Origin: Andreprevotia sp. IGB-42
GTDB lineage: Bacteria; Pseudomonadota; Gammaproteobacteria; Burkholderiales; Chitinibacteraceae
Direction: 5' to 3'
DNA length: 64,000 bases
Assembly (NCBI RefSeq): GCF_009848685.1
Contig: NZ_WXTX01000002.1
Location: forward strand, 186,001-250,000
A program made the translations under genes and the position numbers. Below, piece by piece: positions 37,471-46,243 of the stretch. Every line of letters starts with the position of its first letter. Position 1 is the first letter of the stretch. Below the pieces are notes generated by a model. It was not told the DNA's origin, ran no database searches, and worked only from the letters and a program-made list of their open reading frames with translations.

Positions 37471-38901
37471 TCAGCGCAGGAATACCGTTGCCAACCCCAG
37501 AAAGATGAAAAAGCCCATGCTGTCGGTAGTAGCAGTCAGCAACACGCTGGAGCCATAGGCCGGATCGCGCCCGAGCTTCTGCATGGTGAGTGGCACCAGG
37601 ATGCCCACCAGCGCGGCTACCTGCAGGTTGAGCACCATGGCTGCCATCATCACGCCGCCCAGCTTCCATTGGCCGTACAGCATGAAGGCGATCAGCCCCA
37701 GCACGCAGCCCCACACCACGCCGTTGACCAGTGCAATACCCTGCTCCTTCACCAGCAGGCGCAGCGAGTTGGACGGCGTGATCTGCCCCAGCGCCAGCCC
37801 GCGGATGATCAGCGTGATGGTTTGCGTGCCGGTATTGCCGCCGATGCCCGATACGATGGGCATCAGCGTGGCCAGTGCCACCAGATGGGCGATGGTTTCC
37901 TCGAACGCGCCGATCACGCGGCTGGCGAGAAAAGCGGTGCAGATATTCACCGCCAGCCACGGCCAGCGATTTCTGGTGGATTTCCAGATGCTGGAAAACA
38001 GGTCTTCTTCCTTCATGCCCGCGAGGGACAGCACGTCCGAATCCTCGCGGATCACGTCCAGCATGTCGTCGACGGTCAGCCGGCCGATCACGCGCTGGTT
38101 GGAGTCAAGCACCGGCGCGGAGACCAGGTCATAACGCTCGAACGCGTTGGCGGCATCTTCCACGCGGCCATCGGGCGCAAACACCACCACATCGCTGCTC
38201 ATCACCTCGGCAACGGCTTTCTTCGGGTCGTTCAGCAACAGGCGCTTGAGCGACAGCACGCCCTTGAAGGTGCGCTGCCGGTCGGTCACGAACAGTTTGT
38301 CGGTATTGTCGGGCAGGTTGTCGAACCGGCGCAGGTAACGCAGCACGGTAGCCAGCGTGACATCGTCACGGATGGTCACCATGTCGAAATCCATCAACGC
38401 GCCCACTTCATGCTCGCCATAGGACAGCGCACTTTGCACCTGCGCACGCTCGTCGGCATCCAGCCCCACCATGACCTCGGACAGCAGGTGCTCGGGCAGA
38501 TCGGGCGCGAGGTCGGCGAGTTCATCCGCATCCAGCGTGCCGGCGGCGGCAACGATGTCCTCGTTGTCCATCTGCTCGAGCAGCGATTCACGCACCGCAT
38601 CGGAGACTTCCAGCAGGATTTCGCCATCGCGCTCGGCGCGCACCAGTTCCCACACGGTAAAGCGGTCACTACGCGGCAGGGCTTCCAGGATGTCGGCAAT
38701 GTCGGCCGAATGCAGCCGTTCCAGCTTTACCGACAGCTCGGCCAGGTTCTGTTTATGCACCAGTTGCTCGACCAGATCGTGGCGCGGCATTTCCTGCTTG
38801 TGCACCATGCCCTCGACCAGTTTGTGGCGTGCCAGCAGGCGCTGCACCTGGGCCAGCGTTTCCTGAAAATTTTCCTGGGTCTTGCGGGTAGTGACGGTCA
38901 T
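37471..38901 (-). CDS. mgtE: Magnesium transporter MgtE
   Basis: 476 residues from the ATG at 38901. The cytosolic half has an MgtE N domain (LHSADIADILEALPRSDRF, AALDADELADLAPDLPEHLL-type repeats) and two CBS domains (VMSSDVVVFAPDGRV, APVLDSNQRVIGRLTVDDML). The C-terminal half has five membrane helices with the selectivity region LMPIVSGIGGNTGTQTITLIIRGLALGQI. The cytosolic domains sense intracellular Mg2+. The frame stays open to 39255, but the extension has no MgtE similarity. It is divergent from corA. Confidence 0.95.
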   Translation of the reverse strand: MTVTTRKTQENFQETLAQVQRLLARHKLVEGMVHKQEMPRHDLVEQLVHKQNLAELSVKLERLHSADIADILEALPRSDRFTVWELVRAERDGEILLEVSDAVRESLLEQMDNEDIVAAAGTLDADELADLAPDLPEHLLSEVMVGLDADERAQVQSALSYGEHEVGALMDFDMVTIRDDVTLATVLRYLRRFDNLPDNTDKLFVTDRQRTFKGVLSLKRLLLNDPKKAVAEVMSSDVVVFAPDGRVEDAANAFERYDLVSAPVLDSNQRVIGRLTVDDMLDVIREDSDVLSLAGMKEEDLFSSIWKSTRNRWPWLAVNICTAFLASRVIGAFEETIAHLVALATLMPIVSGIGGNTGTQTITLIIRGLALGQITPSNSLRLLVKEQGIALVNGVVWGCVLGLIAFMLYGQWKLGGVMMAAMVLNLQVAALVGILVPLTMQKLGRDPAYGSSVLLTATTDSMGFFIFLGLATVFLR

Positions 38902-38937
38902 ACGGGTTCCGTTACACGGCGGCGTCGACAGCCTGGT

Positions 38938-39212
38938 GCCTGTCAACCCTGGTTTCGCAACTGCACCGGGCCGCAAAAGCCCATATAACAAGGCGTGCGA
39001 CGCAGGCAATAACGGGTTATTGCCAGGGAGCGTAACACCGTAAATGGGCTTTTTGCGGCCCAGCGCTGTGGGTTCGGGGTATTTCAGCCAGGCCGGGGCC
39101 GCCTGCGAGCAAGCAGGCGACTTGCAAAAGCGGGGTGGCGGCTCTTTAAAACGACCACATGCAGCCCGGCTGGAAGACCCCGGACGCGGTTGTGAAACCG
39201 GGGTTAACAGGC
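38938..39212. promoter_or_regulatory. Nested inverted repeats between the divergent Mg2+ transporter genes
   Basis: Three symmetric layers are visible. Outer arms of 27 bases (38938-38964 and 39186-39212) match in 23 positions, all differences being transitions. Middle arms GGGCCGCAAAAGCCCAT (38968-38984) and ATGGGCTTTTTGCGGCCC (39044-39061) pair fully apart from one extra T. An inner perfect hairpin GGCAATAAC / GTTATTGCC occupies 39005-39024. Read toward each gene, the outer arm contains GTT-GNGA-AAC, with loops GCGA (mgtE side) and GTGA (corA side), both GNRA-type. This suggests a duplicated cis-regulatory element, RNA or DNA. Confidence 0.6.
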
Positions 39213-39240
39213 CCGCGCAAGGTGTTACAACATGTGCGCC

Positions 39241-39268
39241 GACGAATTCGTCCAATCGCTTATATAAT
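39241..39268 (+). promoter_or_regulatory. Candidate corA promoter -10 box and upstream palindrome
   Basis: TATAAT at 39263-39268 would give a leader of about 40 bases to the corA ATG. No good -35 box is present. Instead a perfect 12-base palindrome GACGAATTCGTC (39241-39252) sits where an activator or repressor could act. Confidence 0.45.
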
Positions 39269-39313
39269 CGCGCGGCCTCGCAGTTTCCAGGGCAGGTTCA
39301 ACCGGAGTCACTC

Positions 39314-40276
39314 ATGCTCGCAGCCTTCGCACTGGCCCATGGCCGCCTTGTACACCTGCCGGTGCAGACACCCGCCGATCTTGCCCGCCCCGAGGTGATG
39401 TGGGTGGACCTGGTCGACCCCAGTGATGACGAGCGGGCAATGGTGCAAAGCGTGTTCCGGCTTGAACTGCCCGAGGACGAAGAGCTGGAGGACATCGAGG
39501 AATCCGCGCGCTGCTATGTGGATGAAGCCGGCCTGCACCTCAACTCCTACTTCCTGCACCAGCATAGCGAAGGCGCGGACAACGTCACCGTCTCTTTCCT
39601 GCTGAACGAAGGCCGGCTGCTGACCATGCGCCAGGAAGAGCTGGCGGTGTTCCGGCTGTTCCGGCTGCGTGCCCGCGTGCAGCCGGAATTCGTCAGCAGC
39701 GCCGAGGACATCCTGCTATCCATCTATGAAGTGGCGGTGGAATACGATGCCGACGTGCTGGAAGGCGTGTACAGCGCGCTGGAGAAAGTGAGCAGCCGCG
39801 TGCTGAATCGCGAAACCGACATGAACGACGAAGCGATGGCGGAAACCGTTGCCGATATCGCCCAGCAGGAAGACGTGAACGGCAAGGTCAGGCTGGACCT
39901 GATGGATACGCGCCGCGCGCTGTCCTTTTTGCTGCGCTCGCGCGTGATCGGCCGCGAGCAGGAGGGCAACCTGCGCGAAATCCTGCGCGATCTGGAATCG
40001 CTGAACAACCACACCGGCTTCCTGTTCGACAAGATCAACTTCCTGATGGACGCGGTGATGGGCTTGATCAATCTGTCGCAGAACAAGATCATCAAGATTT
40101 TCTCGATTGCCAGCGTGGTGTTCCTGCCACCGACGATGATTGCCAGCGTCTACGGCATGAACTTCGGCCTGATGCCCGAACTGAGCTGGGAATTCGGTTA
40201 CCCGTTCGCCATCCTGCTGATGCTGCTGTCCGGGATTGCGCCATACTGGTTCTTCAAGAAGAAAGGCTGGCTGTAA
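39314..40276 (+). CDS. corA: CorA-family magnesium/divalent cation transporter
   Basis: 320 residues from the ATG at 39314. A long cytosolic domain (VMWVDLVDPSDDERAMVQSV, NVTVSFLLNEGRLLTMRQEE) is followed by the stalk helix. Two C-terminal membrane helices flank the essential YGMNFG motif (Gly-Met-Asn at 281-283), and a basic tail FKKKGWL ends the protein. It is divergent from mgtE, giving two unrelated Mg2+ uptake systems under one intergenic region. The following hydrolase gene starts 42 bases downstream. Confidence 0.95.
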   Translation: MLAAFALAHGRLVHLPVQTPADLARPEVMWVDLVDPSDDERAMVQSVFRLELPEDEELEDIEESARCYVDEAGLHLNSYFLHQHSEGADNVTVSFLLNEGRLLTMRQEELAVFRLFRLRARVQPEFVSSAEDILLSIYEVAVEYDADVLEGVYSALEKVSSRVLNRETDMNDEAMAETVADIAQQEDVNGKVRLDLMDTRRALSFLLRSRVIGREQEGNLREILRDLESLNNHTGFLFDKINFLMDAVMGLINLSQNKIIKIFSIASVVFLPPTMIASVYGMNFGLMPELSWEFGYPFAILLMLLSGIAPYWFFKKKGWL

Positions 40277-40317
40277 CGCAACACGCCGTTGCGCGGCGCC
40301 CGCCTGCTGGAGTGCAT

Positions 40318-41154
40318 ATGTTCCGTCTGGATGCCCAGGATGCCATTCTGCTGGTACACGGCCTTGCCGGCAGTGAAACCGAAATGCGCCCGCTGGGCAA
40401 AAAGCTTGAAGCGGCCGGCTTCGCAGTGGAAATACCGCTGCTGGCCGGCCATGGCAGCACACCGGCCGAACTGGCGGCCACGCACTGGCAACAGTGGTAT
40501 GCCAGCGCCGAAGCCGCGCTGGAATCATTGCTGGCGCGCTATCCGCGCGTGTCCATCGGCGGCTTGTGCATGGGGTCGTTGCTGTCGATCAAGCTCGCGC
40601 ACAAGTACCAGCACCGGCTGCGTGCACTGATCCTGGTTTCCCCGACGATGTTTTTCGATGGCTGGGCGCAACCCTGGTACCGTTTCATCCTGCCGCTAGT
40701 GGTGAAAACCCCGCTCAAGCACCGGCTGTCTTTCCCGGAAGCGCCACCTTACGGCATCAAGAACGCCAAGCTGCGCTCGCGGCTGGAAAAACAGATCCAC
40801 GCCGGCCAATCGCACTATGGCGCCACGCCGGTGGCTGCCATCCATGAAGTGATGCAGCTGATCGATACGCTGACCCCGCAGGTACTGGGCGAGATGTATC
40901 TGCCCACGCTGATCGTGCACGCGCTGGAAGACGAGGTGGCCGCACCCACCACGCCGCTGCACCTGAAGCAGCACTTGGCGCATTGCGATTGCGAGCTGGT
41001 GTGGCTGGAAGACAGCTATCACATGGCCACCATGGACAACCAGCGCGACCGCGTCAGCCAGCATGCATTGCGCATGCTGCGCCTGGCCGGGCATCAGGCC
41101 AGCCTGCCGGCGCTGGCGCCGTTTGCCTGCCCGACTGCGCTGGCGGCGGGGTAG
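40318..41154 (+). CDS. Alpha/beta-fold hydrolase with Cys nucleophile
   Basis: 278 residues from the ATG at 40318; a GTG two codons earlier is possible. The oxyanion motif LLVHGLAGSE and the cap region of a carboxylesterase or thioesterase are present. The nucleophile elbow reads GGLCMGS, placing Cys84 where most family members have Ser. Asp205 (LEDEVAAP) and His235 (DSYHMATMD) complete the triad. Cys nucleophiles occur in dienelactone hydrolases and some related groups, so the enzyme need not be dead. The C-terminal 25 residues are Ala/Pro-rich. Substrate unknown. Confidence 0.88.
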   Translation: MFRLDAQDAILLVHGLAGSETEMRPLGKKLEAAGFAVEIPLLAGHGSTPAELAATHWQQWYASAEAALESLLARYPRVSIGGLCMGSLLSIKLAHKYQHRLRALILVSPTMFFDGWAQPWYRFILPLVVKTPLKHRLSFPEAPPYGIKNAKLRSRLEKQIHAGQSHYGATPVAAIHEVMQLIDTLTPQVLGEMYLPTLIVHALEDEVAAPTTPLHLKQHLAHCDCELVWLEDSYHMATMDNQRDRVSQHALRMLRLAGHQASLPALAPFACPTALAAG

Positions 41155-41213
41155 GGCCGGCGCGGCAGCTCCCCGCCAGCCCCGGTTACCGTGCAACCGG
41201 CCAGTAGCGGCCT

Positions 41214-41915
41214 TTACAGTCCCAATGACAGCATGCAGACGATCTGCCCGTCCTCGGCGCCGGCCAGGTTGGCACGCGCACAACGCAGCCGCATGCCGCT
41301 GGCGGTGATGATTTCATCGGCCAGCGCCCACGCCGGGTCAACGTGGTCATCCTGCAATGCCAGCCAGGCACGCGCGGTGTTGTTGGCGGCTTCGATGCGG
41401 CCATTGCGCAACCACAGCACGGCCGCAGGGAATGCATCGAACAGGCCGGGAAAGCGCGTACGCAAGTGCTGCGGATCCTGCAGCCGCAGTGCCAGCTCGG
41501 CTTCCAGATCAGTTTGCCTTGCTGCCAGCGCGAACTGCGTGCGGCTCACCAATACCGCCTTGTCGTGCAAGCGGGCGATCACCTGCACGCAGATCAGCGC
41601 GCTGGTCATCAGCACCCCCAGCCGCACGGCGGTTTCCACGCTGTGCACGCCAAAACGGTAGTACGGCCACAGAAAGAAGAAATCGTAGGCGATGATGCTT
41701 GCCACGCTGATCGCCAGGCCGCCTGCCAGCCCCAGATAGAGGCTGGCGTACACCACCGGCACGATCAGCAGCATGTCGGCCACGCCGTGCCGCCCGAAGT
41801 GCCCCAGCACCATGCCGATGGCAATCACTGCCGCCAGCAGCAACGCCGAGATCAGCACATGGCGGCGGCGCAATGCCTGCGGGTTATCCAGCGGATTGGC
41901 AAACAATTGCGACAT
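41214..41915 (-). CDS. DUF4118 (KdpD-like) membrane sensor domain protein without kinase
   Basis: 233 residues. Four membrane helices (about residues 20-115) form a DUF4118 domain of the KdpD type, with MLLIVPVVYASLYLGLAGGLAISVASIIAYDFFFLWPYY-like sequence. A coiled-coil linker (RQTDLEAELALRLQDPQHL) follows, then a short PAS-like half-domain (GLFDAFPAAVLWLRNGRIEAANNTARAWL). There is no histidine kinase or other output domain. The downstream frame shows no remnant of one, so it is either a stand-alone sensor or an ancient truncation. Convergent with the hydrolase gene. Confidence 0.82.
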   Translation of the reverse strand: MSQLFANPLDNPQALRRRHVLISALLLAAVIAIGMVLGHFGRHGVADMLLIVPVVYASLYLGLAGGLAISVASIIAYDFFFLWPYYRFGVHSVETAVRLGVLMTSALICVQVIARLHDKAVLVSRTQFALAARQTDLEAELALRLQDPQHLRTRFPGLFDAFPAAVLWLRNGRIEAANNTARAWLALQDDHVDPAWALADEIITASGMRLRCARANLAGAEDGQIVCMLSLGL

Positions 41916-42068
41916 CTCGGTGTCCTCGGCGTAACGTATATGCCATGCAGTTTAGAGGCAAAGGCGGCAGCTTGCGCCGGCCATCGACCCGTATGCATGG
42001 CAAGGTGGATTGAATTGGCAGCCTTTGCCACCATATGCTGCACTCGTAGAACGCCAACGGAACCCATC

Positions 42069-43367
42069 ATGAGTGTCCCCCACCTGACTACCGCGCTGTC
42101 CGGCCCGCTGCTCGACCTGGAGCGCAAGATCCTGGATGCGCAATCGGAAATCGAACACTGGTTCCGTAACCAATGGCAGGAGCACACGCCCCCGTTCTAC
42201 GGCTCGGTGGATTTGCGCAATGCCGGCTACAAGCTGGCACCGGTGGACATGAATCTGTATCCGGGTGGCTTCAATAATTTGAACCCCGATTTCCATCCAC
42301 TGGCAGTGCATGCGGCAATGAGCGCGGCAGAAAGTTTCTGTCCGGACGCACGCCGCCTGCTTTTGATCCCGGAAAACCATACCCGCAACCAGTTCTACCT
42401 GCAGAACGTGGCCGCGCTGGCACGCATCCTGCGCCATGCCGGCCTGAAAGTGCGCATCGGCACGCTCAACCCGGATATCACCGAGCCAACCGAGTTCGAG
42501 CTGCCCAATGGCGCCAAGCTCAAGCTCGAACCGGTGGTGCGCAACGGCCGCCGCGTGGGCCTGCCCGATTTCGATCCATGCGTGGTGTTGCTGAACAACG
42601 ATCTGTCGGCCGGCGTGCCGAAAATCGTCGAGGACATCGAGCAAACGCTGCTACCGCCCTTGCATGCCGGCTGGTACATGCGCCGCAAGACCAACCATTT
42701 TGCCGCTTACGACCAGGTGGTGAACGAGTTTGCCAGGCTGATCGGCATCGACCCGTGGGTGATCAACCCTTACTTTGCCAGGGTGGGCGGGCTGGATTTC
42801 CACGAACGCACCGGCGAGGAAAAACTGGCCGCTACCGTGGACGAGATGCTGGAGAAAATCCGCGTCAAGTATGCGGAACACGGCATCACGCAAACGCCGT
42901 TCGTCATCGTCAAGGCAGATGCCGGCACCTATGGCATGGGCATCATGACGGTAAAATCGGGCGAAGAACTGATCGGCCTCAACCGCAAGCAGCGCAACAA
43001 GATGTCGGTGATCAAGGAAGGGCTGCAGGTGCACGATGTGATCGTGCAGGAAGGTGTACCCACCTTTGAAACCATCGACGGCGCAATTGCCGAGCCGGTG
43101 ATCTACATGGTCGATCACTTCGTGGTGGGCGGTTTCTACCGCGTGCATACCGAGCGCGGCATCGACGAAAACCTCAACGCCCCCGGCGCGCAGTTCGTGC
43201 CGCTGGCGTTTGCCTCGCCGCCGAACACGCCGGAGTGCGACGACAACCCGGATTGCGAAACCAACCGTTTTTACGCCTATGGTGTGATTGCACGGCTGGC
43301 ACTGCTGGCCGCCGCGCACGAGCTGGAAGCTACCGCCCCCGAGCCCGCCCTGGCGCTGGCCATTTAA
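42069..43367 (+). CDS. gshA: Glutamate--cysteine ligase (proteobacterial gshA_ferroox type)
   Basis: First step of glutathione synthesis. The 432-residue protein belongs to the betaproteobacterial/acidithiobacilli class that is unrelated in sequence to E. coli GshA. Characteristic blocks are NAGYKLAPVDMNLYPGGFNN, PENHTRNQFYLQNV, MRRKTNHFAAYDQVV, FVIVKADAGTYGMGIMTVKS and YMVDHFVVGGFYRVHTERG. The ATG at 42069 is the family start; the frame runs upstream by chance. gshB follows after 12 bases. Confidence 0.95.
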   Translation: MSVPHLTTALSGPLLDLERKILDAQSEIEHWFRNQWQEHTPPFYGSVDLRNAGYKLAPVDMNLYPGGFNNLNPDFHPLAVHAAMSAAESFCPDARRLLLIPENHTRNQFYLQNVAALARILRHAGLKVRIGTLNPDITEPTEFELPNGAKLKLEPVVRNGRRVGLPDFDPCVVLLNNDLSAGVPKIVEDIEQTLLPPLHAGWYMRRKTNHFAAYDQVVNEFARLIGIDPWVINPYFARVGGLDFHERTGEEKLAATVDEMLEKIRVKYAEHGITQTPFVIVKADAGTYGMGIMTVKSGEELIGLNRKQRNKMSVIKEGLQVHDVIVQEGVPTFETIDGAIAEPVIYMVDHFVVGGFYRVHTERGIDENLNAPGAQFVPLAFASPPNTPECDDNPDCETNRFYAYGVIARLALLAAAHELEATAPEPALALAI

Positions 43368-43379
43368 GCTGGAAATCGC

Positions 43380-44327
43380 ATGAAACTGCTCGTCATTGCC
43401 GACCCGCTCGTCAAGTTCAAGATCCACAAGGATTCCACCTACACCATGCTGGTGGAAGCCAGCCGCCGCGGCTACGCCATCCATACCTGCGAGGCAGACA
43501 CGCTGCGCGTGAAGGATGGCGTGGTCGAAGCGCAGGTGCTGCCGTTTGCACTGACCGCAACGCAGGCCTACGGCAGCTGGTTTGCAGCCAGCGAAGTACA
43601 AACCGTGGCACTGCGGGATTTCGATGCGGTGATCATGCGCAAGGATCCGCCATTCGATCAGCAATACCTGTACAACACGCACCTGCTGACGCTGGCCGAA
43701 GCGCAGGGCGCCAAGGTATTCAACCCGGGCGGCACGCTGCGCGAGTACAACGAGAAGCTGTCCATCCTCAAGCATCCGGAATTCATCACGCCCACGCTGG
43801 TGGCGCAGCAGGAAAGCGACCTGCGCGCGTTCCTGAATGAGCATGGCGATATCATCCTCAAACCGCTGGACGGCATGGGCGGCACCGGCATTTTCCGCGT
43901 GCGCGATGACGACCCCAATGTGGGGAGCATCATCGAAACGCTGACCGCCAACGGCCGGCAGACCATCATGGCGCAGCGCTACCTGCCCGCGATCAAGGAA
44001 GGCGACAAGCGCATCCTGCTGATCGACGGCAAGCCGGTGGACTGGTGCCTGGCACGTATCCCGAAGGCGGGAGAAACCCGTGGAAACCTGGCCGCCGGCG
44101 GCACCGGCGTGGCCCGCCCGCTGACCGACAGCGACCGCGCGATTGCCGAAGCACTGGGTCCGCGCCTGGCGGCCGAAGGGCTGCTACTGGTGGGGCTGGA
44201 CGTGATCGGCGACAAGGTGACGGAAATCAACGTCACCAGCCCGACGTGCTTCCGCGAAATCAGCGATCAATCGGGCATCGACGTACCGGCGCTGTTCATC
44301 GATGCGCTGGAGCGCCATGCCGCTTGA
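43380..44327 (+). CDS. gshB: Glutathione synthetase
   Basis: ATP-grasp ligase joining gamma-Glu-Cys and Gly. 315 residues starting MKLLVIADPLVKFKIHKDST. Key motifs are VIMRKDPPFDQQYLYNTHLL, the glycine-rich ATP loop DIILKPLDGMGGTGIFRV, and VTEINVTSPTCFREISDQ at the C-terminus with metal ligands Glu and Asn. It overlaps the apbE-like gene by 11 bases. Confidence 0.98.
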   Translation: MKLLVIADPLVKFKIHKDSTYTMLVEASRRGYAIHTCEADTLRVKDGVVEAQVLPFALTATQAYGSWFAASEVQTVALRDFDAVIMRKDPPFDQQYLYNTHLLTLAEAQGAKVFNPGGTLREYNEKLSILKHPEFITPTLVAQQESDLRAFLNEHGDIILKPLDGMGGTGIFRVRDDDPNVGSIIETLTANGRQTIMAQRYLPAIKEGDKRILLIDGKPVDWCLARIPKAGETRGNLAAGGTGVARPLTDSDRAIAEALGPRLAAEGLLLVGLDVIGDKVTEINVTSPTCFREISDQSGIDVPALFIDALERHAA

Positions 44328-45333
44328 GCACTGCCACCGCTGGCTTGCCTACCCGGGCAGGCTGCTGTGCGTGCTGACCGTGTTGCTATCGCTGGCCGCC
44401 TGCAGCAAGGAGCCGCTGTACCAGAAAGAAGCACAGGCTTTCGGTGGCCGGCTGAAGATCACCATCTGGGGGCTGCCCGATGAGCTGGCGGCCCGCCACG
44501 CCAATGCGGTCATTGCAGACATGCAGCGGCTGGATGCCAAGCTCGGTAGCGGGCCACGCTCGGCGGTCAGCGCGCTGAACGCCACCTTGTTGCGTGGTGA
44601 GCCCGTGCAACTGGATGAAGAACTGCAGGAAATCCTCGCCCAGGGCAGCGATGTTGAACTGCGCTCGGATGGGCTGTTTCCCGCCGCTACCACACGCATG
44701 CCCGCGACATCGGCGGTGCAGGCGGCCAGCGCGCCTGCAACCGAACCTGCCATGCTACGCAGCGCGGGTCTGGCAGCCCTGCATCTGGATGGCAATCAGC
44801 TCAGTGGCGACGGCGCGACCACGCTGCGGCTGGATCATGTTGCCCAAGGCTGGGCGCTGGACCGGATGGCCGCCTATCTGCGCCGTCACCGCGTTTTCAA
44901 CGCGCTGCTGCAGCTTGACGGCGCCACGCTGGCGCTGGGCAAGCGCGGCGAGACACGCTGGAAGGCAGTGATTCCCAGCCAGAAATCCAGCACGCCACTC
45001 GCAATGCTGGCACTCAAGAGCGGCGAGGCCTTTGCCTATGCCAGCGCTGCAGATACAACACTGGCTGTCGACCCGAAAACGGGCAAATCCGCCCGCAAGG
45101 TACAGCTGGCGGCTGCGCTCACGCCTGCGACGCTGCAGGCTACCGCGTTGGCAGGCATCGCCGCCAAAACTGCATTTGTGGCCGGGCTGGACGGTGCGCT
45201 ACGCTACGCGGGCCGCTATGGCACGCAAGAAGCACTGATCGTTGCCAATGACGACAGTATCTACGTGACCGCCGGGCTGCAGCAGCGGCTGGAGTGGCAA
45301 AGCAGGCCTGCGCATTTGTACCGTTTGCGCTAA
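44317..45333 (+). CDS. ApbE-like FAD:protein FMN transferase lipoprotein, divergent
   Basis: 338 residues. An N-terminal lipoprotein signal ends in VLLSLAACSKEP. Resemblance to ApbE rests on DMQRLDAKLGSG...AVSALNA, LDHVAQGWALDRMAAYLRRH, which matches the KGYAVD-type flavin region, and NALLQLDGATLALGKRG. The usual Mg2+-binding T-D-A/S motif near the C-terminus is not obvious, and the Lys of the K-G motif is replaced by Gln. Activity is therefore uncertain. It overlaps gshB by 11 bases and is about 140 bases before the PTS genes. Confidence 0.72.
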   Translation: MPLEHCHRWLAYPGRLLCVLTVLLSLAACSKEPLYQKEAQAFGGRLKITIWGLPDELAARHANAVIADMQRLDAKLGSGPRSAVSALNATLLRGEPVQLDEELQEILAQGSDVELRSDGLFPAATTRMPATSAVQAASAPATEPAMLRSAGLAALHLDGNQLSGDGATTLRLDHVAQGWALDRMAAYLRRHRVFNALLQLDGATLALGKRGETRWKAVIPSQKSSTPLAMLALKSGEAFAYASAADTTLAVDPKTGKSARKVQLAAALTPATLQATALAGIAAKTAFVAGLDGALRYAGRYGTQEALIVANDDSIYVTAGLQQRLEWQSRPAHLYRLR

Positions 45334-45404
45334 GTACAGGGAACTGGCTGTTGCGGCAGACGTCAACCCGAACCGCCCCGCTGTAAAGGCGGGCCGGATT
45401 GCGG

Positions 45405-45410
45405 TATAAA
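45405..45410 (+). promoter_or_regulatory. Possible -10 box ahead of the PTS genes
   Basis: TATAAA within the 139-base gap between the apbE-like gene and the EIIA gene, 68 bases before the EIIA ATG. No convincing -35 hexamer is present, so this is weak. Confidence 0.25.
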
Positions 45411-45472
45411 TTCATCAATTCATGATACTCAGGCGTCATCCACCGTGATGATGCGAAAGGAAAGCCATCCGC

Positions 45473-45871
45473 ATGGTCGGCATCATCATCGTCACCCACG
45501 TTTCGCTGGGTGATGCGCTTATGTCGTGTGCCCAGCACATCATGGGCCGCCCGTTGTCCAATGTGTCGCAACTGGCAGTCAGCAAGGCCGACGACCCGGA
45601 CAAGGTGGTCGAGCGCGCGCGCCAGATCATCACCTCGCTCGACGACGGATCAGGCGTGTTGCTGCTGACCGACATCTACGGGGGCACGCCCTCGAACGTG
45701 GCCAACCGGCTGATCGTGCCGGGCCGCGTGGAAGCGGTTGCCGGCGTGAACCTGCCCATGCTGGTGCGTGCGTTGACCTATTGCCACCAGCCACTGGAAA
45801 CCGTGGTCAGCAAAGCGATTACCGGCGGTCTGGAAGGCGTACTCTATATGCTGCCCAGCGCCACAGAATAA
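45473..45871 (+). CDS. PTS EIIA component, mannose family
   Basis: 132 residues of the EIIA-Man fold, starting MVGIIIVTHVSLGDAL with the phosphorylatable His9. GVLLLTDIYGGTPSNVANRL is the second signature, containing the active-site Asp. There is no EIIB or EIIC gene, so it is probably a regulatory acceptor of the HPr phosphorelay, as in other betaproteobacteria with gshAB-EIIA-HPr-EI order. It precedes ptsH by 14 bases. Confidence 0.95.
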   Translation: MVGIIIVTHVSLGDALMSCAQHIMGRPLSNVSQLAVSKADDPDKVVERARQIITSLDDGSGVLLLTDIYGGTPSNVANRLIVPGRVEAVAGVNLPMLVRALTYCHQPLETVVSKAITGGLEGVLYMLPSATE

Positions 45872-45885
45872 AAACGGATGCACCT

Positions 45886-46158
45886 ATGCCCAGTCAAGAA
45901 GTAGAAATCGTCAACAAACTTGGTCTGCATGCCCGCGCATCCAGCAAATTCACCCAGCTTGCCAGCCAGTTCCAGTGCGAGGTGTGGATCAGCCGCAACC
46001 AGCGGCGTGTCAACGCAAAGTCCATCATGGGCGTGATGATGCTGGCCGCCGGCAAGGGCAGCATGGTCACCATCGACACCAGCAATGGCCCGGATGAAGT
46101 GGAGGCACTGGAAGCACTCAAGGCACTGGTCGCGGACAAGTTCGGCGAAGGGGAATGA
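45886..46158 (+). CDS. ptsH: Phosphocarrier protein HPr
   Basis: 90 residues from the ATG at 45886. His15 in the NKLGLHARASSKF motif is the EI phosphorylation site. The regulatory Ser in NAKSIMGVMMLAA is present, so HPr kinase control is possible; hprK is not in the window. It lies between the EIIA gene and ptsI. Confidence 0.97.
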   Translation: MPSQEVEIVNKLGLHARASSKFTQLASQFQCEVWISRNQRRVNAKSIMGVMMLAAGKGSMVTIDTSNGPDEVEALEALKALVADKFGEGE

Positions 46159-46243
46159 CACGCAGCCCGGGAGCGGGACCCCGGGCATGCAGACAGTGGC
46201 GCCACGACAATAGCCCACAGGGCAAAAAGAACGAGGAAGGCGA

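Noticed and set aside
38902-39255. N-terminal extension of mgtE by up to 118 codons
   Set aside because: The extension is Pro/Arg/Ser-rich, unlike MgtE proteins, and covers the inverted repeats and the corA promoter region.
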